A stretch of 64,000 nucleotides of DNA from positions 186,001 through 250,000 of the forward strand of contig JAMZEJ010000001.1 in assembly GCA_024508355.1 (NCBI GenBank). Reading direction: 5' to 3'. This DNA comes from Rhizosaccharibacter radicis (lineage in GTDB: Bacteria > Pseudomonadota > Alphaproteobacteria > Acetobacterales > Acetobacteraceae). This document shows, one piece after another, positions 8,848 through 17,737 of the stretch. The notes below the pieces were generated by a model, which was not told where the DNA came from, did no database searches, and saw nothing but the letters and a program-made list of their open reading frames with translations. How positions within the stretch are numbered: the first letter of the stretch is position 1; every line of letters begins with the position of its first letter. The position numbers and the translations under genes were made by a program.

Positions 8848-10035
8848 ATGCGCAACAAAGGCGACTTCCTGTTCACCTCGGAATCCGTGTCCGAGGGCCA
8901 TCCCGACAAGGTGGCGGACCGCATCAGCGACACGGTGCTCGACAGCTTCCTCGCAGCGGACCCCGAAGCGCGCGTGGCCTGCGAGACGCTGGTCACCACC
9001 AACCGCATCGTGCTGGCCGGCGAGGTCCGCGGACCGACCTCGGTCACGGAAGACCTGCTGGTGGAGCGCGCCCGTGCCGCCGTGCGCGACATCGGCTACG
9101 ACCAGGAGGGTTTCTCCTGGAAGAACGCCGACGTGCATTATTATCTGCACGCCCAGTCCGCCGACATCGCGGTGGGCGTGGACAGCGCCGGCGACAAGGA
9201 CGAGGGTGCCGGCGACCAGGGCATCATGTTCGGCTTCGCGACCCGCGAAACCGAGAGCCTGATGCCGGCGCCGATCTCGTACTCGCACGAGATCCTCCGC
9301 CGCATGGCGGACTACCGCAAGAACGGCAACCCGCTCGGCCACGGGCTGCAGCCCGACGCCAAGAGCCAGGTGACGCTGCGCTACGTCGACGGCAAGCCGG
9401 TCGGCGCCACCTCCGTCGTGATCTCGACCCAGCACGACGAGAACAAGCCGCAGAACGAGATCCGCGAGGCGTTGCGCCAGGTGGTGGCGGATGTGCTGCC
9501 CGAAGGCTGGACGGTGCCCGAGGACCAGTTCTACGTGAACCCGACCGGCATCTTCGTGATCGGCGGCCCGGACGGCGATTGCGGCCTGACCGGGCGCAAG
9601 ATCATCGTGGACACCTATGGCGGCGCAGCACCCCATGGCGGCGGCGCCTTCTCGGGCAAGGACCCCACCAAGGTCGACCGGTCGGCCGCCTATGTGTGCC
9701 GCTACCTCGCCAAGAACGTGGTGGCCGCCGGGCTGGCGGATCGCTGCACCCTCCAGATCTCCTACGCGATCGGCGTGTCGCAGCCCCTATCGGTCTATGT
9801 GGATCTCGACGGCACCGGCCACGACGTGGACGAGGCGCGCCTGGAGCGCGTGCTGCGCGAAGCGGTGGACCTCACCCCGCGCGGCATCCGCCGTCATCTC
9901 CGCCTGAACCGGCCGATCTACGCCGCCACCTCCGCCTATGGCCATTTCGGCCGCACCCCGGACGAGGCGCTGGACAACTTCACCTGGGAGCGCACCGACC
10001 TGGTCGACACGCTGCGGAGCGCCTTCAACCGCTGA
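8848..10035 (+). CDS. metK: S-adenosylmethionine synthetase
   Basis: Forms S-adenosylmethionine from methionine and ATP; cytosolic tetramer. 395 aa from the ATG at 8848, chosen because GAGGAGC lies just upstream and the protein then opens with [22 protein letters not shown], the standard N-terminus. An in-frame ATG at 8821 has no such support. Key motifs: the GHPDK ATP loop, [12 protein letters not shown] (family signature 1), and [15 protein letters not shown] (signature 2, P-loop-like). Slightly longer than the E. coli enzyme. The next gene, trmB, follows after 225 bp. Confidence 0.97.
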   Translation: MRNKGDFLFTSESVSEGHPDKVADRISDTVLDSFLAADPEARVACETLVTTNRIVLAGEVRGPTSVTEDLLVERARAAVRDIGYDQEGFSWKNADVHYYLHAQSADIAVGVDSAGDKDEGAGDQGIMFGFATRETESLMPAPISYSHEILRRMADYRKNGNPLGHGLQPDAKSQVTLRYVDGKPVGATSVVISTQHDENKPQNEIREALRQVVADVLPEGWTVPEDQFYVNPTGIFVIGGPDGDCGLTGRKIIVDTYGGAAPHGGGAFSGKDPTKVDRSAAYVCRYLAKNVVAAGLADRCTLQISYAIGVSQPLSVYVDLDGTGHDVDEARLERVLREAVDLTPRGIRRHLRLNRPIYAATSAYGHFGRTPDEALDNFTWERTDLVDTLRSAFNR

Positions 10036-10260
10036 TCGATGGCCCCAGGGCTGGCGCCGGTGCGTCGGCCCGGGCCCTGGATCCTTCACTCCCCGGGTCG
10101 GGGATGCCTCGCGCCGGTACGTCGAGCGTTTCCGATCCCGTGCGGGACGCGCGGCCGCCCCCGGGGGGTCCCGCGTGACCGCTCCGCCGCGCCGGGCGAC
10201 CGGGATGGCTGCCCGGGATGCCGTCGCCGGGATGGCTCTTCTTTTTTAGGGCACCGCCCC

Positions 10261-11013
10261 ATGAACACGCCCTCCCGACCCCTCGATCCGGCGCCTGCCG
10301 GAACCCCTGCGGACAGCATCGCGGTGAAGGCGTCGCCCGACCGGCTCTACGGCCGGCAGCGCTCGCACCCGTTGCGGCCGCGCCAGCAGCGCCTGCTCGA
10401 CCTCACGCTGCCCCGCCTGCGCTTCGATCCGGTCCATGCGGCCGATCCAGCCCGGGCGTTCGGGCGCTCGCCGTCGGAATTGTGGTTGGAGGTGGGCTTC
10501 GGGGGCGGCGAGCATACGCTGGCCCAGCACGAGACCCATCCGGACGTCGGCATCGTCGCCTGCGAGGTGTTCGAGAACGGGTTGTGCTCGCTGCTGGGGC
10601 GGCTGGTGCCCGAAGACGGCGAGGCGGACGCGCCCGTGCCGGACATGTTGCGGGTATGGAGCGACGACGCGCGCACCCTGCTGCGCGGCTGGAAGCCGGC
10701 GTCGCTCCACCGCGCCTTCCTGTTGTTTCCCGATCCGTGGCCGAAGGCGCGCCACGCCAAGCGCCGCTTCGTCCATCCGCAAACGGTGCCGCTGATGGCC
10801 AGGGCGTTGCGCCCGGGCGGGGAATGGCGGATCGCCAGCGACGATCCGACCTACCAGGACTGGGTGCGGCAGGTGATGGGCGCCCAGTCCTTCTTCGCGC
10901 CCGCCGAACCGGCCACGGTGCGCCCGGAAGGCTGGCCTCCCACGCGCTACGAGCGCAAGGCGCTGCAGGCCGGCCGGCAGCCGCTGTACTGGTCGTTCCG
11001 CCGGTCGTCCTGA
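10261..11013 (+). CDS. trmB: tRNA (guanine-N7-)-methyltransferase TrmB
   Basis: Methylates N7 of G46 in the tRNA variable loop using SAM. 250 aa. The Rossmann SAM-binding motif is LEVGFGGGEHTLAQ, with the acidic residue in ACEVFENG. The conserved substrate-binding/catalytic segment LLFPDPWPKARHAKRRF is diagnostic of the family, as are YGRQRSHPLRPRQQ near the N-terminus and PPTRYERKAL near the end. The ATG at 10261 begins the domain with a short disordered lead. A T6 tract at 10242-10247 lies just before it. It is next to metK, which makes its cofactor; no overlap. Confidence 0.94.
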   Translation: MNTPSRPLDPAPAGTPADSIAVKASPDRLYGRQRSHPLRPRQQRLLDLTLPRLRFDPVHAADPARAFGRSPSELWLEVGFGGGEHTLAQHETHPDVGIVACEVFENGLCSLLGRLVPEDGEADAPVPDMLRVWSDDARTLLRGWKPASLHRAFLLFPDPWPKARHAKRRFVHPQTVPLMARALRPGGEWRIASDDPTYQDWVRQVMGAQSFFAPAEPATVRPEGWPPTRYERKALQAGRQPLYWSFRRSS

Positions 11014-11167
11014 TCGCCATCGTCCACGCCGGCGGGAGCCGGAACCGGAAGGGGGCGAACGATCCCGCTCCCCTGAGATGCGTCACAGGGCGCTCCGGCG
11101 TGGTCGAGAGCCGTGGCCGACATGCATCCCCTTCAACCGCCGCCGCGCTTGTTCTAGCCTCGCTGCC

Positions 11168-11356
11168 ATGATCTCGCGCGACAGCCGGCGGTGCCGCCGT
11201 TCCCTGCTCATCCTCGGGATGGTGCTGATCCCGCTCGGCGCCTGCTCGTTCAGCAGCGGCGGCAGCGGCGGCTCCAGTCCCAGCAAGACCTACATCGTGA
11301 TGCCGAACGGCGAGGCGGTGCCGGCGCAGACCATGAACAGGCCGCCCGGCTCCTGA
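11168..11356 (+). CDS. Small predicted lipoprotein, 62 aa
   Basis: Very short protein with a basic N-terminus (MISRDSRRCRR), a hydrophobic segment LLILGMVLIPLGAC whose LGAC end is a lipobox, then a Ser/Gly-rich linker and a short conserved-looking tail KTYIVMPNGEAVPAQ. Predicted outer-membrane or periplasmic lipoprotein of about 42 mature residues, function unknown. It converges on the minus-strand gene ending at 11371. Small lipoproteins of this type are common and rarely annotated. Confidence 0.6.
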   Translation: MISRDSRRCRRSLLILGMVLIPLGACSFSSGGSGGSSPSKTYIVMPNGEAVPAQTMNRPPGS

Positions 11357-11370
11357 TACCGGCGGGACGG

Positions 11371-12099
11371 TCAGGGCCGTCCCTTGATGGCGCACAGACC
11401 GTCCGACAGGGGTGCCGCGCGACGCAGGGCCTGGGAGGCGAACACCACGCCCCCGCCGGACACCGGCAGCCCCGCCGCCCGCAGCGCATCCACCGACCAG
11501 CGATTGCAGGTGTCGAAGCCCGAATAGCCGCGGCGGGATGCGAAGAACACGCTGCCGGGAAAGAAGCCGGGACCGATCCGTACCGGCCGGTCGTCGCGCA
11601 CCTCCAGCGTGTTCCACAGGAACTCCGACAGCGCGTCCGCCCCGCCCGGCGGCAACCGGATCGGTTCCATCGTGCCGTCGTCGTAGGCCACGTCCGGGGT
11701 CGCGGACAATCCCACCGCGAGCACGGTGCCGGATCCGGGAAACGGCCCCACGAGCAGGTCGCCCACGGTAGTGACCGGGGCCATCATGAAGGTGCGCTTG
11801 CCGAAGCCCAGCAGCAGCACCCGCATCCCGGGAAAGATGCTCCGGAACACCCGCATCCTGCCGCGCAGCAGCGACGCCGGGATCGCGAGGTCGGTGTGCC
11901 AGCCATGCGCCACCAGGAACACCCGATCGGGTGGCGGGGGCGGCAGCGCCGCACAATCTACGGGCAGCGGCCGGCCGGCGCAGGCGGCCAGCAGGGCGCA
12001 CAGGCCGGCGGCCAGCGTCAGGCGCGCCGGACCGCGCCGGACCCGGTGGAAGTCCGGGCGACGGTCCGCATCCCCGGCGGTGCGCGCGGGAATGCTCAT
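11371..12099 (-). CDS. TIGR02117/DUF2459-type predicted lipoprotein
   Basis: 242 aa from the ATG at 12099 (an upstream ATG at 12168 would add 23 aa). The N-terminus is basic, followed by hydrophobic TLAAGLCALLAAC, so Cys would be lipidated and the protein sits in the periplasm or outer membrane. The family mark is FLVAHGWHTDLAIP; other typical segments are LGFGKRTFMM, WNTLEVRD, and FDTCNRW near the C-terminus. The family is uncharacterised; its conserved His, Asp and Cys residues have suggested an enzymatic role, but none is shown. It is convergent with the small lipoprotein gene. Confidence 0.75.
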   Translation of the reverse strand: MSIPARTAGDADRRPDFHRVRRGPARLTLAAGLCALLAACAGRPLPVDCAALPPPPPDRVFLVAHGWHTDLAIPASLLRGRMRVFRSIFPGMRVLLLGFGKRTFMMAPVTTVGDLLVGPFPGSGTVLAVGLSATPDVAYDDGTMEPIRLPPGGADALSEFLWNTLEVRDDRPVRIGPGFFPGSVFFASRRGYSGFDTCNRWSVDALRAAGLPVSGGGVVFASQALRRAAPLSDGLCAIKGRP

Positions 12100-12289
12100 G
12101 CCGCCCCGCCCGATGCCCCGGGCGTCGCGGGAGCCGGCGCCCGGCGCGATCCGGCACGGGCACCGCACGGCGCGGCCGGTATCGCCGCGCCCATCGCGAT
12201 GGCGCCCATCGTGATGGCCCGCCCGGACCCCGGACGCGACCGCCGGGTGCCGCCGCCGTCCGCGCCGGAACCGCCGGCCGCCTTCCCGA

Positions 12290-13870
12290 TCAGGGCGCCG
12301 GGCGCGTGTAGAGAGCCGCCACGTCCTTGGCGAGTGCGGCGCGGCTGTCGGGCCTGGTGTAGAGCATGTGGCCGCCCGGATAGACCTTGAGCCGGATGCG
12401 ATCGCGGCCCAGCGGCAGATGTTCCACCACGTAGCGCGAGGTGCTGAACGGGCAGGCGAGATCGAAGGCGCCGTTGGCGATGAACACCCGCAGGGACGGG
12501 TTGAGCGCCAGCAGCTTGCGCAGATCGGGGGTGGATCGCGCCACGAGGTCGCCGTCCTGCTTGAAGTTCCAGGCCGCGTTCACCCCGTAATCCAGCAGGT
12601 CGTATTTGAGGTCGGTGCGGAAGCCGAGCTGCTCGGCGAGATAGCCGGTGACGGCGTTGCCGTACGCGAGGCCGAAGCCGAACAGCACCGGGTCCGGGCT
12701 GTCGCCGTTGTCGATGCCCTCGGGATAGGGGTCGGCGATGCTCAGCGTGCCGTCGTAGAGGCTGTAAAGGCGTCCGTCGCGCGAGCGGACGTCGTGCGCC
12801 TGGACGCTCAGCATCCCGCGTTCCTTGGCGACCACCTCCTTCGGCAGCCCGGTCACGGACGCGACCTTGCCGTAGAACGCATCGGCCGCGTCGCCCTGCG
12901 GCGGGGCGTTGGCGAGGGTGGTGAGGTAGGAGCCGACCGCGTACCGGTAAAACTCGTCCAGCTTGGCCGGGCTGACCGGGCCGCTGGCCGCCGCGGCGGA
13001 GGCGGCGAGGCTCGGCAGCAGCAGCGCGTCGTCGATCGGATTGTCGCGATCGTCCAGCAGGCCCATCTCGATCGCCGGCGAGATCATCACCACCCCGGCC
13101 AGCGGCACGTTCTGCTCGGTCTGCAGGGCGTAGGCGGTCTTGATGGAGCGGATGCCGCCATAGCTTTCGCCCACCAGGTATTTCGGCGAACGGGTGCGGT
13201 TGTTGCGGCCGAGCCAGATGCGGATCGCCTCAGCGAAGGCCGAGCCGTCCTGCTTGACGCCGTAGAAGCGCTTGGCGGCGTCGTCCGGATGCTCGGGCAG
13301 GCTGTAGCCGGTGCCGACCGCGTCGATGAACACCATGTCGGTGAAGCGCAGCCAGCTGTCGGGATTGGCCGACAAGGTGGCGTTGGCGCCGTCCGTGGGG
13401 TTGCCGGCCGGGAAATTGAGCACCTGCGGACCGGCGGCCCCCAGATGCAGGAACGCCGACCCGGCGCCGGGGCCGCCATTGAAGAAGAACGAGACCGGCC
13501 GCTTTTCCGCCGCCTGCCCGTCCGCCACATAGGCCACATAGAACACCCGCGCCGCCGGCTCGCCCTTCTCGTCGCGCAGTTCCAGCGTGCCGGCGGTGGC
13601 GGTGTAGCCGATCCGATGCCCATCCAGCGTGATGTCGTGCCGGGTCACGCTGTCGGGAGGCAGCAGGCCGATCAGGGCGTTGGTGCTCTTGCCGTTGTCG
13701 AGCTTCGCCGGCGCGGCGGCCGGTTCCGGATGGGCCACCTTGCCGGGCGGCGCCTTCTGTTCGGCCTCCGGGGCGGCGGAAGCGGTGGTCGATGCGGCGG
13801 CCGAGATGGCCAGAGCGGCAGGCAGGACCAGCCCGCGCAACAGCGGATGCAGGGCGAAACGGAAGGGCAT
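12290..13870 (-). CDS. Secreted S10-family serine carboxypeptidase-like protein
   Basis: 526 aa with a signal peptide (FALHPLLRGLVLPAALAIS, then an Ala-rich cleavage region). Alpha/beta-hydrolase of peptidase family S10: oxyanion motif FFFNGGPGAGSAFLHLG, nucleophile Ser in YLVGESYGG (about residue 236), Asp in IANGAFDLACPF (about 468), and His in YPGGHMLY (about 500), so the triad is complete. Probably removes C-terminal residues from peptides in the periplasm; substrate unknown. The ATG at 13870 starts the signal peptide; open sequence beyond it is antisense to the next gene. A second S10 gene lies 2 kb to the right. Confidence 0.88.
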   Translation of the reverse strand: MPFRFALHPLLRGLVLPAALAISAAASTTASAAPEAEQKAPPGKVAHPEPAAAPAKLDNGKSTNALIGLLPPDSVTRHDITLDGHRIGYTATAGTLELRDEKGEPAARVFYVAYVADGQAAEKRPVSFFFNGGPGAGSAFLHLGAAGPQVLNFPAGNPTDGANATLSANPDSWLRFTDMVFIDAVGTGYSLPEHPDDAAKRFYGVKQDGSAFAEAIRIWLGRNNRTRSPKYLVGESYGGIRSIKTAYALQTEQNVPLAGVVMISPAIEMGLLDDRDNPIDDALLLPSLAASAAAASGPVSPAKLDEFYRYAVGSYLTTLANAPPQGDAADAFYGKVASVTGLPKEVVAKERGMLSVQAHDVRSRDGRLYSLYDGTLSIADPYPEGIDNGDSPDPVLFGFGLAYGNAVTGYLAEQLGFRTDLKYDLLDYGVNAAWNFKQDGDLVARSTPDLRKLLALNPSLRVFIANGAFDLACPFSTSRYVVEHLPLGRDRIRLKVYPGGHMLYTRPDSRAALAKDVAALYTRPAP

Positions 13871-14092
13871 GGAAGCGGAACCGTGCAGGATGGAAGGGAC
13901 GATCGCCTTCCGGTTTGGCCGGAAGCCGCCCGCGCGTCCAGCGGCACCATGCCGTGGCATCGTCCGGTCGACCCTTCCCGGGCTGCGCTCCGGACCGGGG
14001 CGGGGCGGCGGACGGGCGGGCAACCCGGACCGGCGCCGCACGATCGAACCGGGCGGGGTCGGGGCCGGTGGCGTGGCGGCGACGATCTCCCC

Positions 14093-14602
14093 ATGGCGGA
14101 GGAGCAACGGGTGGCGATCGACGACGAGCGTTACATGCGACGGGCGCTGGCACTGGCGCTGTCCGCGGAAGGCAAGGCCGGCACGTCGCCGATCGGCTGC
14201 GTGATCGTGTGGAACGGCCGCGTGGTGGGCGAGGCCCACAACGAGGTGGGGATGCGGCACGATCCGAGCGCCCATGCGGAGATCGTGGCGATGCGGCGCG
14301 CCTGCGAGAGCCTGGAGCGGGACGATCTGCGCGGCGCCACGCTTTACTCGACGCTGCAGCCCTGCGGCATGTGCTCCATGGCCTCCATCTGGGCCAGCGT
14401 CACCCGCATCGTCTATGGCGCCCGGCGCGAGGACGTGCACCGGATGTATTTCGAGGACCGCCACCTGGACGTGGGCGACATCCTGCGCGACGCGTTCCGC
14501 GACGACAGCCGGGCGGAAGGCGGTCTGCTGGCGGCCGAGTGCGCGGCACCGTTGTGGAAGCCGGAGGACGAGCCCCCGGAAGACGCGCAGGCCAACATCT
14601 AG
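14093..14602 (+). CDS. Nucleoside/tRNA deaminase-like zinc enzyme
   Basis: 169-aa cytidine-deaminase-fold protein. The zinc and proton-transfer motif is AHAEIVAM (His and Glu near residue 61), paired with the two zinc Cys in LQPCGMCSMASIW. SPIGCVIVWNGRVVG is the usual strand before it. The arrangement resembles guanine deaminase and TadA-like nucleoside deaminases rather than canonical TadA, because the C-terminal half (EDVHRMYFEDRHLDVGDI) is different. It could deaminate guanine or a related base. It starts at the ATG 14093, divergent from the S10 peptidase gene. Confidence 0.8.
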   Translation: MAEEQRVAIDDERYMRRALALALSAEGKAGTSPIGCVIVWNGRVVGEAHNEVGMRHDPSAHAEIVAMRRACESLERDDLRGATLYSTLQPCGMCSMASIWASVTRIVYGARREDVHRMYFEDRHLDVGDILRDAFRDDSRAEGGLLAAECAAPLWKPEDEPPEDAQANI

Positions 14603-14659
14603 TCTTCGTGCCCGCCGCCATATCGGCCGCATGACACGCCCGGCGCGGCCGGAAGGGCC

Positions 14660-15349
14660 CTAGCGCCTCGCGGCGGACTTGTCGGAATGGTGGCGCTGGC
14701 TGGCGGCTTCTTCCCGGTCGGCGGCCTGCTGGGCCTCGGCGGTGAGGCGCTTCTCGTTCCGCTTCAGGAACACGAACGCCGCCAGCAGCACGACGGCCGC
14801 CACGCTTCCCACGGCGAGGCCGATCGGCCCGCTCAGCTTCTCCGCCTGGTTGCCGAGCAGATAGGCCGCCGTGGTGTAGCCGCCGGCCCAGCCGATGCCG
14901 CCCAGCGCGTTGTAGAACAGGAAGGAGTGCCATGGCATCCGGTTGGCGCCCGCCAGCAGCGCCGCGAAGGTGCGCAGGATGGCGATGAACCGGCCGAAGA
15001 ACACCACCTTGCCGCCGTGGCGCCGGAACAGGAACCGGCCCAGCGTCAGCCGCTCGGGCGTCAGCCCCACGTGGCGGCCGTAGCGGGCCAGCACCCGGAA
15101 GCCCACCGACCGGCCGATCAGGTAGCCGAAATTGTCGCCCATGATGGCGCCGATCACCGCGGCCGTGACCACCCAGGCGATGTCGAGACGATGGGTGGTG
15201 GCGCAGTAGATCGCGGCGCCGATGATCAGGCTCTCGCCGGGCAGGGGGGCGCCCATCGATTCCAGCATCACGATCACGCCCACTAGGCCGTAGCCGTAAT
15301 GCTGCAGAAGGTGATCGAGGTGATGCATCAGCATGGAAGCGACCGGCAC
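14660..15349 (-). CDS. DedA-family membrane protein
   Basis: 229-aa polytopic inner-membrane protein of the DedA/VTT superfamily (now linked to lipid-carrier flipping; family knowledge). The N-terminus has the re-entrant loop motif ESMGAPLPGESLIIGAA, with conserved Glu and Pro residues. Later come NFGYLIGRSVGF and the second re-entrant region with the arginine signature FFGRFIAILRTFAALLAGANRM. The hydrophobic C-terminal helix is followed by a charged Glu/Ala/Arg tail. Converges on the deaminase gene. Substrate cannot be read from sequence. Confidence 0.88.
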   Translation of the reverse strand: MPVASMLMHHLDHLLQHYGYGLVGVIVMLESMGAPLPGESLIIGAAIYCATTHRLDIAWVVTAAVIGAIMGDNFGYLIGRSVGFRVLARYGRHVGLTPERLTLGRFLFRRHGGKVVFFGRFIAILRTFAALLAGANRMPWHSFLFYNALGGIGWAGGYTTAAYLLGNQAEKLSGPIGLAVGSVAAVVLLAAFVFLKRNEKRLTAEAQQAADREEAASQRHHSDKSAARR

Positions 15350-15421
15350 CGGGAAGAAGCGTTTCGGATCCGGCGGCGACCGGTGGATGGCGGTTGCAGG
15401 AACGGCGCGCCGGCCGCCCTG

Positions 15422-15823
15422 TCAAGCGCCGGCATCTCCCGCGTCCTCCGGAGCCGTGGCCGGAGGGACCGCCACGCCCAGGCACCGCGCGGCGTCCTCC
15501 GCCGGCAGCCCTTCGGGCATCAGCAGCACCTGCCCGGGACGACTGCCCTGCAGCAAGGCCACCGCGCGCTTCGGGCATACGCCCAGGCAGCCCGATTCCA
15601 CGATGCGGAGCGCCTGCCGCTGCCCGTTCTCGCGCAGAAACAGCCGCAGCATCCTGGACAGGCTGTGCTTGTTCTTCGGTCCGAAGCCGCCCTTCAGTTT
15701 CTTGCCGCATTTGCGGCACACCACCAGCGAATCCCGCCAGGGCTGGTTCAGCACCCGGAGCGTGCCTGGGGAAGCGGCGGATTTGGCGGACAAGGCTGGC
15801 CCTCGAGCAACAGGTCGGAACAT
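15422..15823 (-). CDS. Thioredoxin-like [2Fe-2S] ferredoxin domain protein
   Basis: 133-aa protein with a CRKCGKKL pair and a second pair in ESGCLGVCPKRAV. The spacing (Cys-x2-Cys, about 35 residues, Cys-x3-Cys) matches the thioredoxin-like [2Fe-2S] fold seen in small ferredoxins and NuoE-type domains. The C-terminus QVLLMPEG is also usual for that fold. Redox partner unknown. The first 35 residues are Ala/Ser-rich and may not all be translated; a later start is possible. It lies 72 bp upstream of dedA on the same strand and is divergent from the second S10 peptidase gene. Confidence 0.7.
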   Translation of the reverse strand: MFRPVARGPALSAKSAASPGTLRVLNQPWRDSLVVCRKCGKKLKGGFGPKNKHSLSRMLRLFLRENGQRQALRIVESGCLGVCPKRAVALLQGSRPGQVLLMPEGLPAEDAARCLGVAVPPATAPEDAGDAGA

Positions 15824-15931
15824 GGCGGCGAACGGCCGGCGGCGGGGTGTGCAACGCCGACAGCTGCGGAAGGCTTCCGGCACATGGCTTGCTATAACGC
15901 CGCGCGGGGGCGTCCTGCCCTTTCCGGAGTG

Positions 15932-17638
15932 ATGTTCTTGAAGCGCGCCAAGCTTTTCCTGTCCGCGGCGATGGTCGCGGCTCCCTTGTGCTCCACGGCC
16001 GGCACCGCCCGGGCCGATGAACCGTCGCCGCCGCCGCGTCCGCCGCACGAGGCGGGCAGCAGGCTGCCTTCCTTCCAGCCCGACCAGCAGGTCAGCGACG
16101 GCAGCGTGTCGGTGCGCGGCCAGCGCATCGACTACCAGGCGGTGGCGGGCACCCTGGTGGTGCATCCGAAGGGTTGGGACGACGCCGATCCCAACAATCC
16201 CCGCAACGGTGCTCCGGCGACGGACGAGAACCGGCCGAAGGACGACCATAATCCCACCGCGGAAGCGCGGATGTTCTATGTGGCGTACCTCAGGAAGGGG
16301 GCGAAACCGGAGAACCGGCCGATCACCTTCCTGTATAACGGCGGTCCCGGCTCTGCGACGGTGTGGCTGCACATGGGCGCGTTCGGTCCCCGGCGGGTCG
16401 TGACGCTGGACGACAGCCACGACGATGCCGCGCCCTACAAGCTGATCAACAACGACGACAGCCTGCTGGATGCGTCCGACCTGGTGTTCATCGATGCTCC
16501 CGGCACCGGCTTCGGACGCATCGCCGGCAAGGACAAGGAGAAGGCGTTCTACAATACCGACGGCGACGCCGACGCCTTCACGAGCTTCATCGCCCAGTTC
16601 CTGGCGCGCTTCGGCCGCTTCAACTCGCCGAAATATCTGTTCGGCGAGAGCTACGGCACCACGCGGTCGGCGATCGTGGTGAACAAGCTGCAATCGGAGA
16701 AGGGCATCGACTTCAACGGCGTGATGCTGTTGTCGCAGATCCTGAACTACAACTCGAGCGTCGACCGGCCGGAAAACAATCCGGGCATCGACCTGCCCTA
16801 TGTTCTGGCGCTTCCCACCTACGCGGCCACCGCGTTCTATCACCACCGCCTGCCCCAGCAGCCGGCCGACCTGCGGAAGTTCCTGGACGAGGTGGAGCAG
16901 TTCGCGGTGTCGGACTACCAGGGAGCGCTGGATGCCGGCACCGCCCTGGACCCGGCGCGACGCGACGCGGTGGCGGAAAAGCTGCACGCTTATACCGGGC
17001 TGCCGGTGGAGTACATCCGCAAGGCCGAGCTGCGGGTCAATGGCGGGGAGTTCGAGAAGACGCTGCAGGGCGACCGGGACATCGACACCGGCCGGCTCGA
17101 CACCCGTTTCTCCGGTCCGACCATGGATCCGCTTGGGCAACGCGCGGAGTACGATCCGCAATCGGCGGCGATCTCGTCGGCCTATATCTCGGCCTTCAAC
17201 GACTACGCCCGCAAGCAGCTGCATTACGGCAGCCAGCCGAACCAGGGCGAGGACGGCTATCTCGAATACAAGATGAGCGCCAACAACATCCGCGACTGGG
17301 GCTTCACGCACCAGCTACCGGGGCAGAGCTATCCCGCGCGCGGCGTGCCCAACGTGCTGCCGGACCTCGGTATGGCGATGAAGTACAATCCGAAGCTGCG
17401 CATCCAGCTCGACCAGGGGTACTACGATCTGGCGACACCCTATTTCGAAGGGGTGTTCGAGATGCGTCACCTGCCGATCCCGCGCACCCTCGCCGGCAAC
17501 GTGGAGATCAGGCAGTACCAGTCCGGGCACATGGTCTATGCCAACGAGGCGGCGTTGAAGCAGCTGCATGACAACGCGGCCGACTTCATCCGCCGCACCG
17601 ACAACCTGAAGCCCGACACAATGCCTGCCGCCCACTGA
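15932..17638 (+). CDS. Secreted S10-family serine carboxypeptidase-like protein (second copy)
   Basis: 568 aa with a signal peptide (FLKRAKLFLSAAMVAAPLC, then TAGTARA). Same S10 architecture as the minus-strand gene at 12290: oxyanion loop FLYNGGPGSATVWLHMG, nucleophile Ser in YLFGESYGT (about residue 240), Asp in QGYYDLATPYF (about 497), and His in QSGHMVY (about 532). It differs by a Pro-rich mature N-terminus and a 40-residue insertion before the first core strand. ATG at 15932 with GGAG upstream. Periplasmic peptidase with unknown substrate. A hairpin follows its stop. Confidence 0.88.
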   Translation: MFLKRAKLFLSAAMVAAPLCSTAGTARADEPSPPPRPPHEAGSRLPSFQPDQQVSDGSVSVRGQRIDYQAVAGTLVVHPKGWDDADPNNPRNGAPATDENRPKDDHNPTAEARMFYVAYLRKGAKPENRPITFLYNGGPGSATVWLHMGAFGPRRVVTLDDSHDDAAPYKLINNDDSLLDASDLVFIDAPGTGFGRIAGKDKEKAFYNTDGDADAFTSFIAQFLARFGRFNSPKYLFGESYGTTRSAIVVNKLQSEKGIDFNGVMLLSQILNYNSSVDRPENNPGIDLPYVLALPTYAATAFYHHRLPQQPADLRKFLDEVEQFAVSDYQGALDAGTALDPARRDAVAEKLHAYTGLPVEYIRKAELRVNGGEFEKTLQGDRDIDTGRLDTRFSGPTMDPLGQRAEYDPQSAAISSAYISAFNDYARKQLHYGSQPNQGEDGYLEYKMSANNIRDWGFTHQLPGQSYPARGVPNVLPDLGMAMKYNPKLRIQLDQGYYDLATPYFEGVFEMRHLPIPRTLAGNVEIRQYQSGHMVYANEAALKQLHDNAADFIRRTDNLKPDTMPAAH

Positions 17639-17657
17639 AGGGCAGCCTCGACGGAAA

Positions 17658-17683
17658 GGGCGCCGGGATTGCTCCCGGCGCCC
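17658..17683. terminator. Bidirectional terminator hairpin
   Basis: Perfect 11-bp stem GGGCGCCGGGA / TCCCGGCGCCC with a TTGC loop, 20 bp after the S10 stop and 55 bp before the end of the convergent porin gene. GC-rich stem without a clear T-tract; position supports termination for both genes. Confidence 0.65.
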
Positions 17684-17737
17684 TCGGACCCGCTGACCGA
17701 CGATGGCTGGATGGTTCAGCCGTCGCCGCCCGAAGGA

